Below are positions 1 through 9,671 of a stretch of DNA of 22,712 nucleotides, in pieces. The stretch is taken from contig KN832580.1 in assembly GCA_000827205.1 (NCBI GenBank), positions 1 to 22,712 on the forward strand, given 5' to 3'. The notes under the pieces were generated by a model. It was not told the DNA's origin. It saw only the letters and a list, made by a program, of their open reading frames with translations, and searched no databases. The stretch comes from Plicaturopsis crispa FD-325 SS-3 (taxonomy: Eukaryota; Basidiomycota; Agaricomycetes; Amylocorticiales; Amylocorticiaceae). The stretch's first letter is position 1, and each line of letters begins with the position of its first letter. The position numbers were made by a program, and so were the translations under genes.

Positions 1-374
1 AAAAAAAGGCCCTCCCCAATACATTCTGGGCGTTCGTAGACGACAAGCTTAACGATCGTCGCAAGGAGGCCTTGAAGCTTCCCGAGGATGAGCGTAAAGC
101 CCACATCAGCCGGTGCGCAATCTGTGTGATTCAATTGTTCGCACGACTGACCACGGGATTCAGACCCTTTGATCTTGCTCTCAAAAAGCATATCGCGGAG
201 TTCCCACCTCGAGTCAAGAAGCCGAAGACAATGTCGCTACCTCCGTGGCAGGTTGAACTGCAAAACTCCGTTGAGGAGATGGCGACCTACAACAATGAAG
301 ACTTGAACGAACCGATCAGTAACGCCAACAACACGCAGGATGTTCCGCAGGATGATTCCCAGGAGCTAGAGTAA
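1..374 (+). CDS. 3' end of an unrecognised gene (partial at window edge)
   Basis: An open frame enters from the left edge (codons in phase with position 3) and runs to a TAA at 372-374, giving about 123 C-terminal residues. The visible part begins with an aromatic patch (FWAFVDDKL) followed by a charged helix-like stretch, then a hydrophobic segment with two Cys (CAICVIQLFARL), a Pro-Lys-rich linker, and a polar Asn/Asp/Gln-rich tail. The tail looks disordered. No catalytic motif is visible, and I do not recognise the family with certainty; the opening resembles hypothetical proteins that are common in mushroom-forming fungi, but this is only an impression. Codon use and the clean frame favour a real gene. 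The start and any upstream exons lie outside the window. Confidence 0.6.
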   Translation, partial: KKALPNTFWAFVDDKLNDRRKEALKLPEDERKAHISRCAICVIQLFARLTTGFRPFDLALKKHIAEFPPRVKKPKTMSLPPWQVELQNSVEEMATYNNEDLNEPISNANNTQDVPQDDSQELE

Positions 375-2444
375 TCAAGACCTCTCGTTTTTCATGTCCC
401 TTTCATTCATTCATGCCCCCTACATCATAAAGCCTCGTATAATACTGCTGCGTTACTCAGTACTACTACTGTAGTATATCTTTACGGTCAATTAATGCTC
501 GTCACTTGCGATTATCCATCTGTATGAAGTTGCAAGCATTGAAACCATTTTTACCAAGCCATTTGCACCGTAAGGCATGTATGTCTCATCGCTGTCAATG
601 CAATACCCATTCGACCCAAAGGTGTCGACCTCATTTCAATGAAATACAGACGACGAAACGACGTCTCTGCATGGACGTCGATCGGACGTATAGCAATAGC
701 TGTCGAATTCACAGCGGCTACTTCATGTCGGGCACACAACGGTTCGAATATCCAAACAACATTCCTTCTTCGGACATTCATATCGCGTATCAAAAAAACG
801 GTGGTGTATGATCATTACATTCACTATTCTGCAATAATTTGCCTAATAAGTTGAAAGAAATTCCCGCAGGGAGCGGATTCAAGCTGTGTTTGCCATGAAT
901 TCGTCTGACCGTCACTCGCAACCAGTAGATCACGATGCACCACGCAGACAGCCGGCGTCCCAGGGCCTACGCGCTTGAAGTCCCGATGAGGCTCTCGCGC
1001 TGGAAAAGCTGCACGAGCAGAGCAGCATGCACGTCGTCGTCGTCCGGTACGCGTGGTCGTTCCCTGCTCGTCAGCTCTATTTGATTCACATGTATGTCGA
1101 CGACGGTCTTTCCTTTTTCGCAGCACTCTGTGGTCTACCCTCTCAAGCCCCTCGTTCCTTCGCAGGCTCCAACATCTTAACTGCGAATCACCCGGCGTCC
1201 CCTCTATGCAAGTGTTACCGCTATCATCCATGTGAGCATGCTTAATATCGTTTGTGTCCTCCACGCTAGCAAGGACTGTTCATCTCCAGTCTGGGTCCGG
1301 GGTCATCACTTGCAAGCACCGGCTGCACCATTGCCTTGATGGGTTTTTGGCTCTGCACTTCACAATGCCTAGGCGTGTGTGCGTGGTCGTACGGCGAGAA
1401 GATGAGGACAATCACAATTGGGGTCGTGATGCGGTCGTGTTCAAAGCCTGGAATATGGGTGCGTCCAACTGCCCACCTCCTTCTTGATTCTTTGCTTATA
1501 GACATTGCCTGCTCAATCTATCTACACCTCCGGGACGTACCCTGCACCGAGCTTATTCTCGTCGGCCAAGACAGCTCGAGGCGGACCACGAGGACGATCG
1601 TATCACCGACGACGAGCATGGTGAGCCTTGTGGCTCAATTGTACAGCCCTGCGACGCCTCCGCGGCTCAGAGTGTTGCTCGTCACAGCGAGGTTTCTTCT
1701 CGGCGCCGCTGCGGGCATTCTGGGCTGATGAATACCATCACCGGATAGGTTCACAGACTTCCACGCTACCGCCGCCCAGCCATGTACCGTAGCAATAATA
1801 TTATCATTTTCTATCGTTTTTGGGTGGTTTCCATAAGGCCTACTAAACCGCCACCAAACCGTTGGCTGCCAGGTGAACTTCGCATTTTCGCTGGCGCCAC
1901 TCAACCGCCGGCAGAAACTTTGGCGTATAAGCTAGACATTCCGCCGCCGGCGTAAAATTTGCATGGACACGCAGTGGATATCTGCGTCCGTAAGGCAAAA
2001 AGATCGTACATTTTTCAAAATTTTGGCCTTTTCGTCCGCACTGGGATCGAACGTAGACGAATTTTTCGGACCAAATCCGTCCGCACTAGGATACAACCTT
2101 ACTCAGCTCTCGTCCAACGTTCAACGTTCAACCCTTGTCGACTAGGACCTTGCGGGCACAGATTGTATCTGCAACCACTAACTTAACCAGTTTCTACGCC
2201 CAGATGAACCAGGACGGGCGCCAGCTCAGACATCTCCCAAGAGTGCGCTGCTAAGCGATACTAAGCAAGCAAGCAGTGACATGGACAAGTGACTTGCAAG
2301 CAACTTCCATCGTTGGAAAGTGGTGATGTGGTGCGTGGGAGCAAGCACGTCGGATGTGATAGAAAGGATGTCTGTGACATGCACCGAGCGTCTCACGACG
2401 TTGCTTTCCTGTCCCATACAGCTTTCTGCGGCATCTTACTCGCC
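375..2444. other. intergenic stretch, no supported gene
   Basis: No frame here gives a protein I can recognise or splice into a convincing gene. The longest frame (824-1264, minus) is Arg-rich, low in complexity and has no family resemblance. Around 1830-1865 a small imperfect hairpin is present (GGTGGTTT pairing with AAACCGCCACC). Around 2025-2100 there are two imperfect copies of a CGTCCGCACT(G/A)GGAT-like string. Both could be scraps of old repeats. The last 200 nt should contain the promoter of the gene at 2445, but no clear TATA box was seen. Confidence 0.5.
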
Positions 2445-3562
2445 ATGCCTCTCACCAGCATCCGACTAGGGCGTGTGGTGGAGGAGAGCGCTGATGGACG
2501 GCTCCTAGTACAATGGGATGGAGCTATCCAGGATCAGGATACTGATTGGATCCCCGGTAATCCAGTTCTGCTAGCCTCCTGGAGGAAAAAGGTCTCTATT
2601 CCTACATCTCAGTGTCCATTTTAGCTCATTGGACGTCATATATCTTCTCTCCACCAGTCCAGAGAGTCTCCACTGACAGCTAGTGCTGCAATCCGTCCGG
2701 CGGAACGTAGCCCTCGCCGTTCAGCTTCGGCTACGGTAAGATTTCTCGGTTTGGATTTCTTCTACTACGTAGAAGGCTGATCTTTCAATGTAGTCGGAGG
2801 ATGAAGGTGAGGCCACCGATGACGAAGACGATGCGGACGAGGATGAAGACGACGAGGACGACAAGGATGAAGACGACGAGGACGACAAGGATGAAGACGA
2901 CGAGGACGACAAGGAATACCAGGAAGAAGACGATTCCTCAGATAGTGAATACCAGGACGATGACGAAGATGAGGTTATTGCTAGTGCAAAGGGGGGAGGC
3001 CGACACCGACGCAAACAGTCTGTCAAGGACAAAGATGTGTCCAAGAATGGTTCTGTGGCGGAGAACGAGCCCCAGCAGGATCTCCCAAGGCTTGTAGAAA
3101 ACGTATGTGGGTCTTCTTCTTCCTTTTTGCAGTGGCAGCTGACAATTTCTTTCCTACAGATGTCTTTGATGTGCAGCAGCAGCAACACCGAGCGATCTAC
3201 GACTATGACGCCTGGCAGGGATGAAGAGGCTCTGGCTTCGAGCCAGCTTCGCAAATGGTTAGAGGTCAGACTTTTCTCAAGCATATCCCATATCTCGTGT
3301 GCAGTGCTTGCTAACTCTAGCTGTTGCCCAACACAACTGCATACATGCAGTCTCTGACACAGAAGGAGCTCTTTAAGTACACGACCAAGACAAATATCCG
3401 GCGAGCCAATGGTAACAAACCCCGCCAGAAATCCGGTATGCATTTTTCCGATTCATTTTGTTACTATGGCTAACAATAGTCCAACCAGAGGCTGTTGATG
3501 CCATACTACTGGCCCCTACTCTGCCATCGAAGCAGGACATACAGTCTGTGATAGATGGCTAA
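2445..3562 (+). CDS. acidic hypothetical protein, six exons, about 278 residues
   Basis: Proposed exons are 2445-2591, 2658-2735, 2794-3102, 3160-3264, 3321-3435 and 3480-3562. The five introns (66, 58, 57, 56 and 44 nt) keep one frame to a TAA at 3560-3562. The last two introns carry CTAAC branch-site-like strings; the first donor (GTCTCT) is weak. The first 49 residues alternate hydrophobic and polar positions (GRVVEESADGRLLVQWDG), a strand pattern like small SH3/Tudor/chromo-type barrels, but that is a guess. Residues 76-135 are strongly acidic, with DEDDEDDK repeated three times (residues 92-115), followed by a basic patch (RHRRKQ) and a polar tail. Such proteins often bind histones or other basic partners, but no function is shown here. 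The second ATG-proximal frame extends upstream without a stop, yet the ATG at 2445 has the best context (CGCCATGC) and starts the plausible domain. Confidence 0.65.
2842..2913 (+). repeat. 24-bp tandem repeat, three copies, inside the acidic exon
   Basis: Three perfect head-to-tail copies of a 24-bp unit (GATGAAGACGAC plus GAGGACGACAAG) encode DEDDEDDK each time. The copies are identical at the DNA level, so the expansion is recent or maintained. The unit keeps the frame, so copy number could change without breaking the protein. Confidence 0.95.
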
Positions 3563-4744
3563 TTTGGACATTTACAAATTTTGATTCGAGACAGACTTGT
3601 GTTTGTCTAGTCCAAGCGCAATAAGACTGTTTAAAATCAACATTATCAGACTGTCCCAGAGACTTCAATCTGATGTCAGACGGCCCATAGACGCAAAGAC
3701 TCTGATCACACAAAAGCAGGTCAAAATCAATCATATTAGGCATATAAATCATAATATATACGATACGGAGTACTACGTGAGCTACGGCATGGGCATGACA
3801 TAGTGAGAAAATTGCGTCCAAAGCGAAAGAGGGCCTGGCATGGATGGGATGAAGCAAGTCCTAAAGGCAAGGCGACGGCAAGGCGACGGCAAGGCGTCGG
3901 GTGTGTGCAGGCAAGCGCGGACCGCACTTCAGCGCGTACCAGCGTTGGCCCTACTACGCGTAGCCGTCGACAAAGGTCCACACTACGCATGCACTACGTA
4001 GAGCGTGTGCGGTGCGTGTACCCTATACGGCGAGACGCGGGAGCCATGGTGGCGCGCTGGCGTGTGGTGTACGCTGGTGTGTGGTTAGCGAGCATCTTCG
4101 ACCACTAGGCAAAGCAAAGGGGCGCACAAACACTGGCATGTGCTCGCGTGAAATGCGCGTGTGAACGACTAGGCGTGGGCGGGGCCGCTGAAGCGCGCTG
4201 GCGTGGGGCGTTTGTGAGCATCCGCTGACACGCAGGCATGGGACTTGCTGGCCGTCGGGTGGCCTGCGCCATGCGAGCGGTGTGCGGTGTGGTGTGTGCA
4301 ATGTCGACGCGTAGAGCGCGCGCCGGGTAATGAGCTAGCATGCGAGCCGGCATGGCCGGGTGGCACGGAAAGTGCCAGCTTACGCTGGAGTGGGAGTAGT
4401 GTGACTTGCCTGTTCCTCGTGGTCGCGCTTCACACCGCCGGCAGTACATTTGCAGTGGCGGAGGAGACGCAGCTTCGAGCACTGGAGGCACGATGTCAGA
4501 ACCCAGCGTGTACGTACGTATGCAATGGCCAAAACAGAAAAAACCGGACATACTGGGGGTGTGCATACTCCGGCCTCGACCTTGCACAGCTTAGCCCCTC
4601 GTTGTAGGCGTATATTCGTACAACTGATACCTTGCGGCGAGGTCGTAAATACTGAGAAAGAAGCCCAGTTTGAGCGCCAGCGAGACGGCGAGGGACAGGG
4701 ACGTGCGCACGATAATGAAGGAGGATTTCTCCGGTTAGTCTAGC
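3563..4744. other. intergenic stretch, no supported gene
   Basis: The first 250 nt are AT-rich and could hold the 3' end of the preceding gene. From about 3800 the composition changes to GC-rich, with GTGTGG/GCGCG simple-sequence character. The overlapping frames on both strands in 3800-4600 (Arg/Ala/Pro-rich) are what such composition produces by chance. Near 4758-4783 the 13-bp string TACACCGGGATTG occurs twice in tandem, just before the first GNAT relic. Confidence 0.5.
3866..3898 (+). repeat. 11-bp tandem repeat, three copies
   Basis: The unit GGCAAGGCGAC occurs three times head to tail, the last copy ending GTC instead of GAC. It lies in non-coding GC-rich DNA. No function is apparent. 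Confidence 0.9.
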
Positions 4745-5364
4745 TTGCACGCTCCATATACACCGGGATTGTACACCGGGATTGAACTTGTGCATTATGC
4801 AGGGCGATTGTGTGCCTGCCGTCCGAGACAGATTCCTCAGCCGCAGGGACGCCGATCGGGTTGGTCTACCTCGTGTGGACCAACCCCGCGCTCGCGCATA
4901 ACAGAACCAACGAGCTCTCCGTTTTCTTCGGCCCGCAGTTCCACGGCCGCGGGACTGAGGCGGTGCGGTGGGTGCTGGAGATGGTGTTTATGCGCCTGGG
5001 CCCACCGCGTGTCCCTGAGCACGCACGGCTAGCATGTGCGGCGCGCGTAGGAAAAAGAGTATGTGGACTAGCTGGTGACAGTGTCGAATCAGCGGCTCAC
5101 GACTCGATCGTGACTCGTGGCGCGTTCCGACTTGCTTACCTTGCGGGTTCACGCTCGAGGGGACGAGCAGAAAGGCCGTATTCAAGGAGGGGAGCTTTTA
5201 GGATATACTCCATATCTGTGTGTGTGTGTTTTCACGTCGTTCTTAAGCAATTGTTTTGTGATCGCCTCGCTGACCGTCTACGCAGGGGGATTCTCGAGGA
5301 GGAATGTCTTGGTTTGCGCTACAGGGAGAGGAGGGTTCTGGCGGGAAATCAGAGAGGACGACAT
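4745..5364 (+). pseudogene. GNAT-family N-acetyltransferase relic, copy 1
   Basis: The core exon (from about 4803) reads IGLVYL, LAHNRTNELSVFFGP and RGTEAVRWVLEMVFMRLG, the strand, turn and helix order of a GNAT acetyl-CoA binding core (Acetyltransf_3-like), with the pyrophosphate-loop remnant G-R-G-T. Around 5147-5195 follows GFTLEGTSRKAVFKEGSF, then a stop where the paralogues have Trp-Asp. A last exon (from about 5287) has a remnant of GILEEE but is out of frame. The region matching KRAYEKA at the end of the core exon is garbled, and no exon for the N-terminal RLVYRA segment was found, so the copy is 5'-truncated and frameshifted. It is most similar to the minus-strand copy at 14640-15552, and the S block follows both. 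GNAT proteins move an acetyl group from acetyl-CoA to an amine; this copy cannot be working. Confidence 0.75.
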
Positions 5365-5850
5365 GACATGTTACACGTACAATGTACAATGTGGCGAAAA
5401 CGGTAACAGTGCAAGATGTCGTCCCTCCTTCCACGCGAAATATCTGGTGTACGGCTGAGTGGGTGGACAGAGTGTCGGTACGGTGAAATCGGAGCTTGGC
5501 GGCCATAATTGTGTGGCTTGCGCTATCCAGACGAGTGAGGAATTAGATATGCAGGCTTGCGCGGAGCTGAGTATGACACAGTGTAGAGTGCATGCGGGGC
5601 ATCGGCGTGTGCACGCGGTACAGAACATCGCACCGCGGACTCGGACTTTGAAGTCACTCAGCTGAATGGCATCGCAGTGTCTGTGATACCTGCATGCAAT
5701 AGCGTGTGCGTCAGCCTCTGCCGCATTTGCAATATTGTCGTTCCAGACATGACAAGCATACCTCATTCACGAGTGGTAGGGCATGCAAGACGCATGGATG
5801 ACCTTCAATGACAGGCGGTATCAGATCGATAGTGAAGAGAAAGTCACGAC
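5365..5850 (-). repeat. S block, copy 1 (reverse relative to 11547-12131)
   Basis: This stretch is the reverse complement, with many substitutions, of 11547-12131 and 14301-14640. Shared landmarks include GCATGCGGGGCATCGGCGTG, the CACCGCGGACTCGGACTT string and the GCAAATGCGGCAGA-type string (here reversed near 5725). Near 5795 a short frame reads AWMTFNDRRYQIDSE; the paralogue at 11605 (minus) reads AWRAFNDRRYHIDSE. This resembles a piece of an exon from a common mushroom protein family, but only the fragment is left. No intact gene is seen. Confidence 0.7.
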
Positions 5851-6015
5851 GGCATGGCTAGTGTTCTTCCTTTTCCAGTTCGATTCACGGACGACGGAGC
5901 GTCTAGATAGGGCCGGGGCCTGTATGGATACGAGTGACGTTCAACCTGGTGTGGACTTGCAGCTTGAAGTATGGCGTCGGAACCCCCAGGATACTACTTA
6001 CAGTGAATCTGTGGC
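5851..6015 (-). repeat. R1 block, copy 1, truncated and reversed
   Basis: The sequence matches the inner part of the reversed R1 at 12132-12270 (shared landmarks: GTTCGATTCACGGA and ATGGATACGAGTGACGTT). It stops near 6015, where it is joined directly to the 3' end of the second GNAT relic on the opposite strand. This is a rearrangement breakpoint. Confidence 0.7.
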
Positions 6016-6019
6016 CACA

Positions 6020-6626
6020 TATTATTCGTATCCCAGAACTTGCCCTCCCGAACCAACGCCTTCCGATTCGTGCCCTCCAACACGAATCCCCTGTAGCACC
6101 ATCCATCAGTCCCCCACCCCCTTCAAACCACATTAACACACCAAACGAGACACTCACGCTTTCTCATAAGCCCTCCGCGCTACCGACGTGTTGAGGGGGG
6201 AGAAGTCGATGACGCCGATGGGGGTTCCGGGGAGATGGGGGGAGGAGGGGTGGGGAGGCAGATGACAGCGCTGGGGATGGGAGCAGTGAGGGATGGGGAA
6301 GGGGAGGGGATGGGAGGGGAGGGGACGTACCAGAGAAGCGCGGCAGGCGCGCGTTGGGCCCAGTGCTCCGCCAGCTCTTTCTTGCCCCTTGGACTGTATG
6401 TACCGTTTCCCCGTCAGCTCAGCGCCCCAAAACAAACGAAATAATAGAAGGAAGAAAGAGTGGTAGAGTGGTAAACAACGCACTATGGCGCGCGCACAGA
6501 CGACTTGGTGAGCCTGACCGGATCCTGCATCCACGCGAATACGTGCTCGACGTCCCCGTCCTCCCAAGCGCGGTACACGAGACGCTCGGAGAGGTGCATG
6601 TCTGTTGGGATGTCTGGAGCTGCCAT
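6020..6626 (-). pseudogene. GNAT-family N-acetyltransferase relic, copy 2, core deleted
   Basis: Reading from 6626 leftwards, exon 1 gives MAAPDIPTDMHLSERLVYRA, WEDGDVEHVFAWMQDP and LTKSSVRAP, a typical GNAT N-terminal strand and helix, and it is cleaner than in copy 3. A 45-90 nt intron-like gap and a garbled second exon follow. The third exon gives TPIGVIDFSP and then jumps straight to LNTSVARRAYEKA: compared with copy 3, about 40 residues are missing, including the acetyl-CoA loop. The next intron is conserved in position and is followed by GFVLEGTNRKALVREGKFWDT, ending near 6035. DNA similarity to the upstream region of copy 3 continues to about 6790. The deletion makes it inactive. Confidence 0.75.
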
Positions 6627-7111
6627 GTCTTCTTGCGGGGTGTTCAGTAAAACGGCGTGCGTTCGAGTTTGACGGGTAGCGAGGGAGGGTTATATGGCCA
6701 CGGGGTACCTCCGCAGTGCTACTCGCTTGAGTCACCAAGACCGCTCCGTAGTGATCAGCCTGGGCCTTGTGCATATGGCAAGCAGATTTACGATGTGGGA
6801 CCATATTGTGTTGCAGATACGGGATCCGGAAGGAGGAGAGTGACAGCGCGCGGAGACGAACAGATGATGAATGATCTTATCAGATTACGTCCGCTATATG
6901 GCAGCTGCGCAGTGCGTGTGCCACCCAACCGTAACAACGCAAGCGGCAAGGTACGCAAACCGTTTACACAAGTTAGGCTCATTGACACGCAATTAATTCG
7001 GTCATACAGAGGCTACCGGAGAAATGGCGTGCAGGGGAAATCCCGATAGCCAGCAAAACCGGAGACTTGGAAAACGACAGAGAAGTTATTGCTCAGCTCA
7101 CTTACTCTCCG
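6627..7111. other. upstream remnant of GNAT copy 2, then unassigned DNA
   Basis: The first part (to about 6790) is the reverse complement of the DNA just upstream of GNAT copy 3 (8090-8248), with landmarks such as the CTGCGGAG/GTACCCCGT/TATAACCC series. The remainder, 6790-7111, has no recognised feature. Confidence 0.5.
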
Positions 7112-7120
7112 TTATATAAG
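7112..7120 (+). promoter_or_regulatory. TATA-box-like string
   Basis: TTATATAAG lies 34 nt before the ATG at 7154 that opens the RNase H fragment. The spacing is short for a fungal promoter, since the transcript start would fall almost at the ATG. It may be chance. Confidence 0.3.
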
Positions 7121-7153
7121 CGGTGAATCCGCTACGCCGTTCGAACTCCCGCC

Positions 7154-7488
7154 ATGGAGAAAACTGTACTTGATTATGAAGGACGACTATGCATTGACCC
7201 AAACTCGGCGAAGCTGGAAAAGAAGGATGCAGCAATCGTGCATCGGGAACAGGTGAGTAAAATTCGTCATGACTCTCACCACCTGTTCGTATACTCGGAC
7301 GGTACAATGGTGGAAGATGGTCCATACCGTCCAGTTGGATTTGGAATTGCGGGATACCATAATAGGAGAGAACGTATTACGAGACGAGGCGGTCTCGGTA
7401 CGAAAGCGGAGGTATACGATGCAGAGCTCGCAGGACTAGCCTGGGCTGCGACAGACGCTACTAGTTACGCTCGACTTCATCCTGAAGG
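7154..7488 (+). pseudogene. LINE-type RNase H domain fragment
   Basis: The frame opened at 7154 reads HHLFVYSDGT (Asp at residue 49), GFGIAGYHNR, and GLGTKAEVYDAELAGLAWAA (Glu at residue 91), then YARLHPEG. This is the first two-thirds of a type I RNase H fold with the first catalytic Asp and the Glu. The spacing and the YSDGT/AELAGL wording resemble the RNase H domain that follows the reverse transcriptase in Tad-like fungal LINEs. The part carrying the next Asp (normally in a DN pair after HLHP) is absent, because at about 7488 the frame runs into the R1 block. No reverse transcriptase or endonuclease is present upstream. It is a captured, broken piece. Confidence 0.65.
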
Positions 7489-7990
7489 GGCACATTATGG
7501 TTTTGCGCAGGGTGCTGAACTGCCGGTTGCCGTACACGTACAAGTCTCGTGTCCGACCGTGACGACGCCGATGGAAGCCGCTGTATCTTTCTTCAAGGTG
7601 CTTTATTGCTTTCTTGAACACTCGATGTGTAAACAGCAAGGTTTCTAGAGGTATACAGAGTTGATCGTTGATCGATACTGACCGTAGAACGGAATCCAGA
7701 GGACACGGCGAACTCGCACATGGACGCGAGGTCCATGACGCGAGTTTCCTCTCGCCGTCATGTAGAAAAAGGTGTACGATTATTTTATCTCTTCTTCCCT
7801 GGACTACGAAACTTACTTGTGCACATTCAGCATCAAATAATACAGCATCTGCGCTATGAGCAGTAGCTTCAGCCATGGATTCCGCCGCTGCCGCCGCGAC
7901 GATGAATGATGGCCACAGTTTCACAGTACGCTAGGCTACTTCAAGTCCACGTATCCCGCGGACACTTGTCCGTGAATTGAACTGGTAAAG
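7489..7990 (+). repeat. R1 block, copy 2
   Basis: This is a near-full copy of R1, colinear with 11008-11510. Landmarks are the start CACATTATGGTTTTGCGCAG, the middle ACGCGAGTTTCCTCTCGCCG, and the end TTGTCCGTGAATTGAAC. It has small indels relative to the other copies. The long minus-strand frame inside it (7436-7924) is also open in copy 3, but both are recent duplicates, so openness is weak evidence for a gene. Confidence 0.85.
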
Positions 7991-8248
7991 GAACAATCTG
8001 ACAAGATCATTCGTAGTCTCTTCCACACGGCGCTCGCTCTGGCACTCTCCGAGTCCTCCTTCCTCGTATCTCCAGGCCCACCTTGGAATTCTGCTTGCCT
8101 GCCATATGCACAGAGTCTATAGGCTGCTTACTACGGAGCCGGTCGCTTTGACTCGAGCAGCACTGCGGAGTGACCCCGTTGCCGTATAACCCACCTTACC
8201 CCGCCGCAACATGAACAAGTCGTAGAACCCCTTGCGCGCAACGAAGAG

Positions 8249-9264
8249 ATGGCAGCCCCGAACATCCCAGCGGACATGCACCGCTCCGAACGGCTCGTGT
8301 ACCGCGCATGGGAAGACGCGGACGTCGAGCATGTAATTCGCGTGGATGTAGGACCCGGTGACGCTCACAAAGTCGTCTTTGCGCGCGCCCTAGTGCGTTT
8401 TTACCACTTTACCACTCTACCACTTTGCTCCTTCCTCCATTCTTTCGTGCGTGGCGCTGGGCTGACGGGAAACGAAACATACAGTCCAAGGAGCAAGAAG
8501 GAACTGGCAGAACACTGGGCAGAACGCGCGCCCGCGGCGCTACTCTGGTAAGTCCATCCGTCTCCTCAACCTCGAGTACTAGCCAGAGTGTCCAATGCCC
8601 CGCGTCAGCGCCGTCATCTGCCTCCCCTCCGCGTCAGACCCCCTCCCCACTGGTACGCGCACGGGAATCACAGGCTCGCCCACTGGCATCGCAGGCCCGC
8701 CTATAGCAATCGCCGGCACACCAATCGGCGTCATCGACTTCTCCCCTCCCCTCGCACACAATCGCACAACGACGATGTCCGTCCTTATCTCCCCCTCCCA
8801 CCAGCGGCTTGGGTACGGCACAGAGGCGGTAGGGTGGATCCTCGAGCAGGCGCTTATGAGGCTGGGGATGCACCTGAGCGCGTCGCCGTTGAATGTCGGG
8901 GCGCGGAGGGCTTATGAGAAAGCGTGAGTCGTCTCGTTTGGTGTTAATGTGGTATTGTGGGGCTGATAGAGTGGTGTGGTGGTGGTGTGGTGTGGTGTTA
9001 CAGGGGATTCGTGTTGGAGGGTACGAATAGGAAGGCGCTGTTTCGGGAGGGCAAGTTTTTGGGATACGATTAACATGTGTGTCTTCGCTCTCCCGTTCCT
9101 ATGTCGGCAGAGGAGCTGAGAACCATGAGCTGACTTTCGCGGACACGGCATACAGGGGAATATTGGAGGAGGACTGGTTTGCGCTGCAGGAGCGGAAGAA
9201 GGCTGCGGCTGCGGCTGGTGCGTCGCAGGAAGTGGCAGCTGGTGCTAGTGCGTCGCAGGCATGA
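8249..9264 (+). pseudogene. GNAT-family N-acetyltransferase, copy 3, nearly complete
   Basis: Five exons can be traced: 8249-8392, 8485-8547, 8609-8923, 9004-9076 and 9156-9264. They give MAAPNIPADMHRSERLVYRA, a middle helix (ELAEHWAE), AVICLPSA, an indel-rich Gly/Pro/Thr insert, GVIDFSPPLAHNR, then the acetyl-CoA loop QRLGYGTEAVGWILEQALMR, ARRAYEKA, GFVLEGTNRKALFREGKF and GILEEDWFALQERKK with an Ala-rich tail. The order fits a full GNAT enzyme of roughly 240 residues. Compared with copy 2 there is one extra A near 8332, a TAG in the restored frame at 8346-8349, and one extra T in the run at 9055-9060. These break the frame, so it is called a pseudogene, although the two insertions could be sequence errors. 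The insert (IGVI/ITG/IAG repeats, about 8650-8720) is not in the other copies. Confidence 0.75.
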
Positions 9265-9671
9265 TTAGCACGCGACCCACGCGTTATATCGACGTGCACT
9301 GTTATCGATATCCCTGGACCCTTTCGCACACCAGGCCAATCGGATCTACTCATATCTTGAAGATATACGTGCGTACGTCGTGGCGAGTGATATGTCCGTC
9401 GTTGCTTGGCTCTATGCTCTATCTCTATAGCAAAATAGATACGAGAGTAGTGGTGGTTAAACACAGCCCGTCCAAGCTTCAAGGTATCTTGATTTTGCAA
9501 GGGGAAATGTATATATGACAACGAGCAACGACGTACGTACAGCAGCACAAATCCAAGGAAAACATTGAGGTGAGACGAAATGTCCGCGAGAGGCGTACGA
9601 AAGCAAACGCGACAACTAAGAGCAATACGACAGCAGGATGTTATAGAGCAAGGTCGAAACGGACTGCATGC
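9265..9671. other. convergent intergenic stretch between GNAT copy 3 and H
   Basis: No gene is seen. From about 9478 onwards the DNA belongs to the left arm of the inverted duplication and is matched by 13667-13870. The conserved GTATATATGACAACGAGCAA/CGACGTACGTACAGCAGCAC stretch lies about 150 nt beyond the stop of H and of its decayed copy, so it is probably 3' flanking DNA carried along with the gene. Confidence 0.6.

Noticed and set aside
1027-1245. A frame with MYVDDGL, like the YVDD of a Copia reverse transcriptase
   Set aside because: No other reverse transcriptase block is visible on either side, and the flanking residues do not fit; taken as chance.
824-1264. 146-residue minus-strand frame
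   Set aside because: Arg-rich, no domain, no splice partners; overlapping plus-strand frames are equally long.
3160-3230. Alternative reading of exon 4 as DVQQQQHRAIYDYDAWQG followed by a stop
   Set aside because: It needs a poorer donor (GTGGGT) than the GTATGT used, and would drop two exons that join well in frame. It is kept in mind as an alternative C terminus.
2721-3443. 240-residue minus-strand frame with long Ser runs
   Set aside because: It is the antisense of the GAC/GAG acidic repeat of the plus-strand gene at 2445-3562.
3800-4610. Several overlapping frames of 60-160 residues on both strands
   Set aside because: GC-rich simple-sequence DNA gives open frames in all phases; none has a domain or splice signal pattern.
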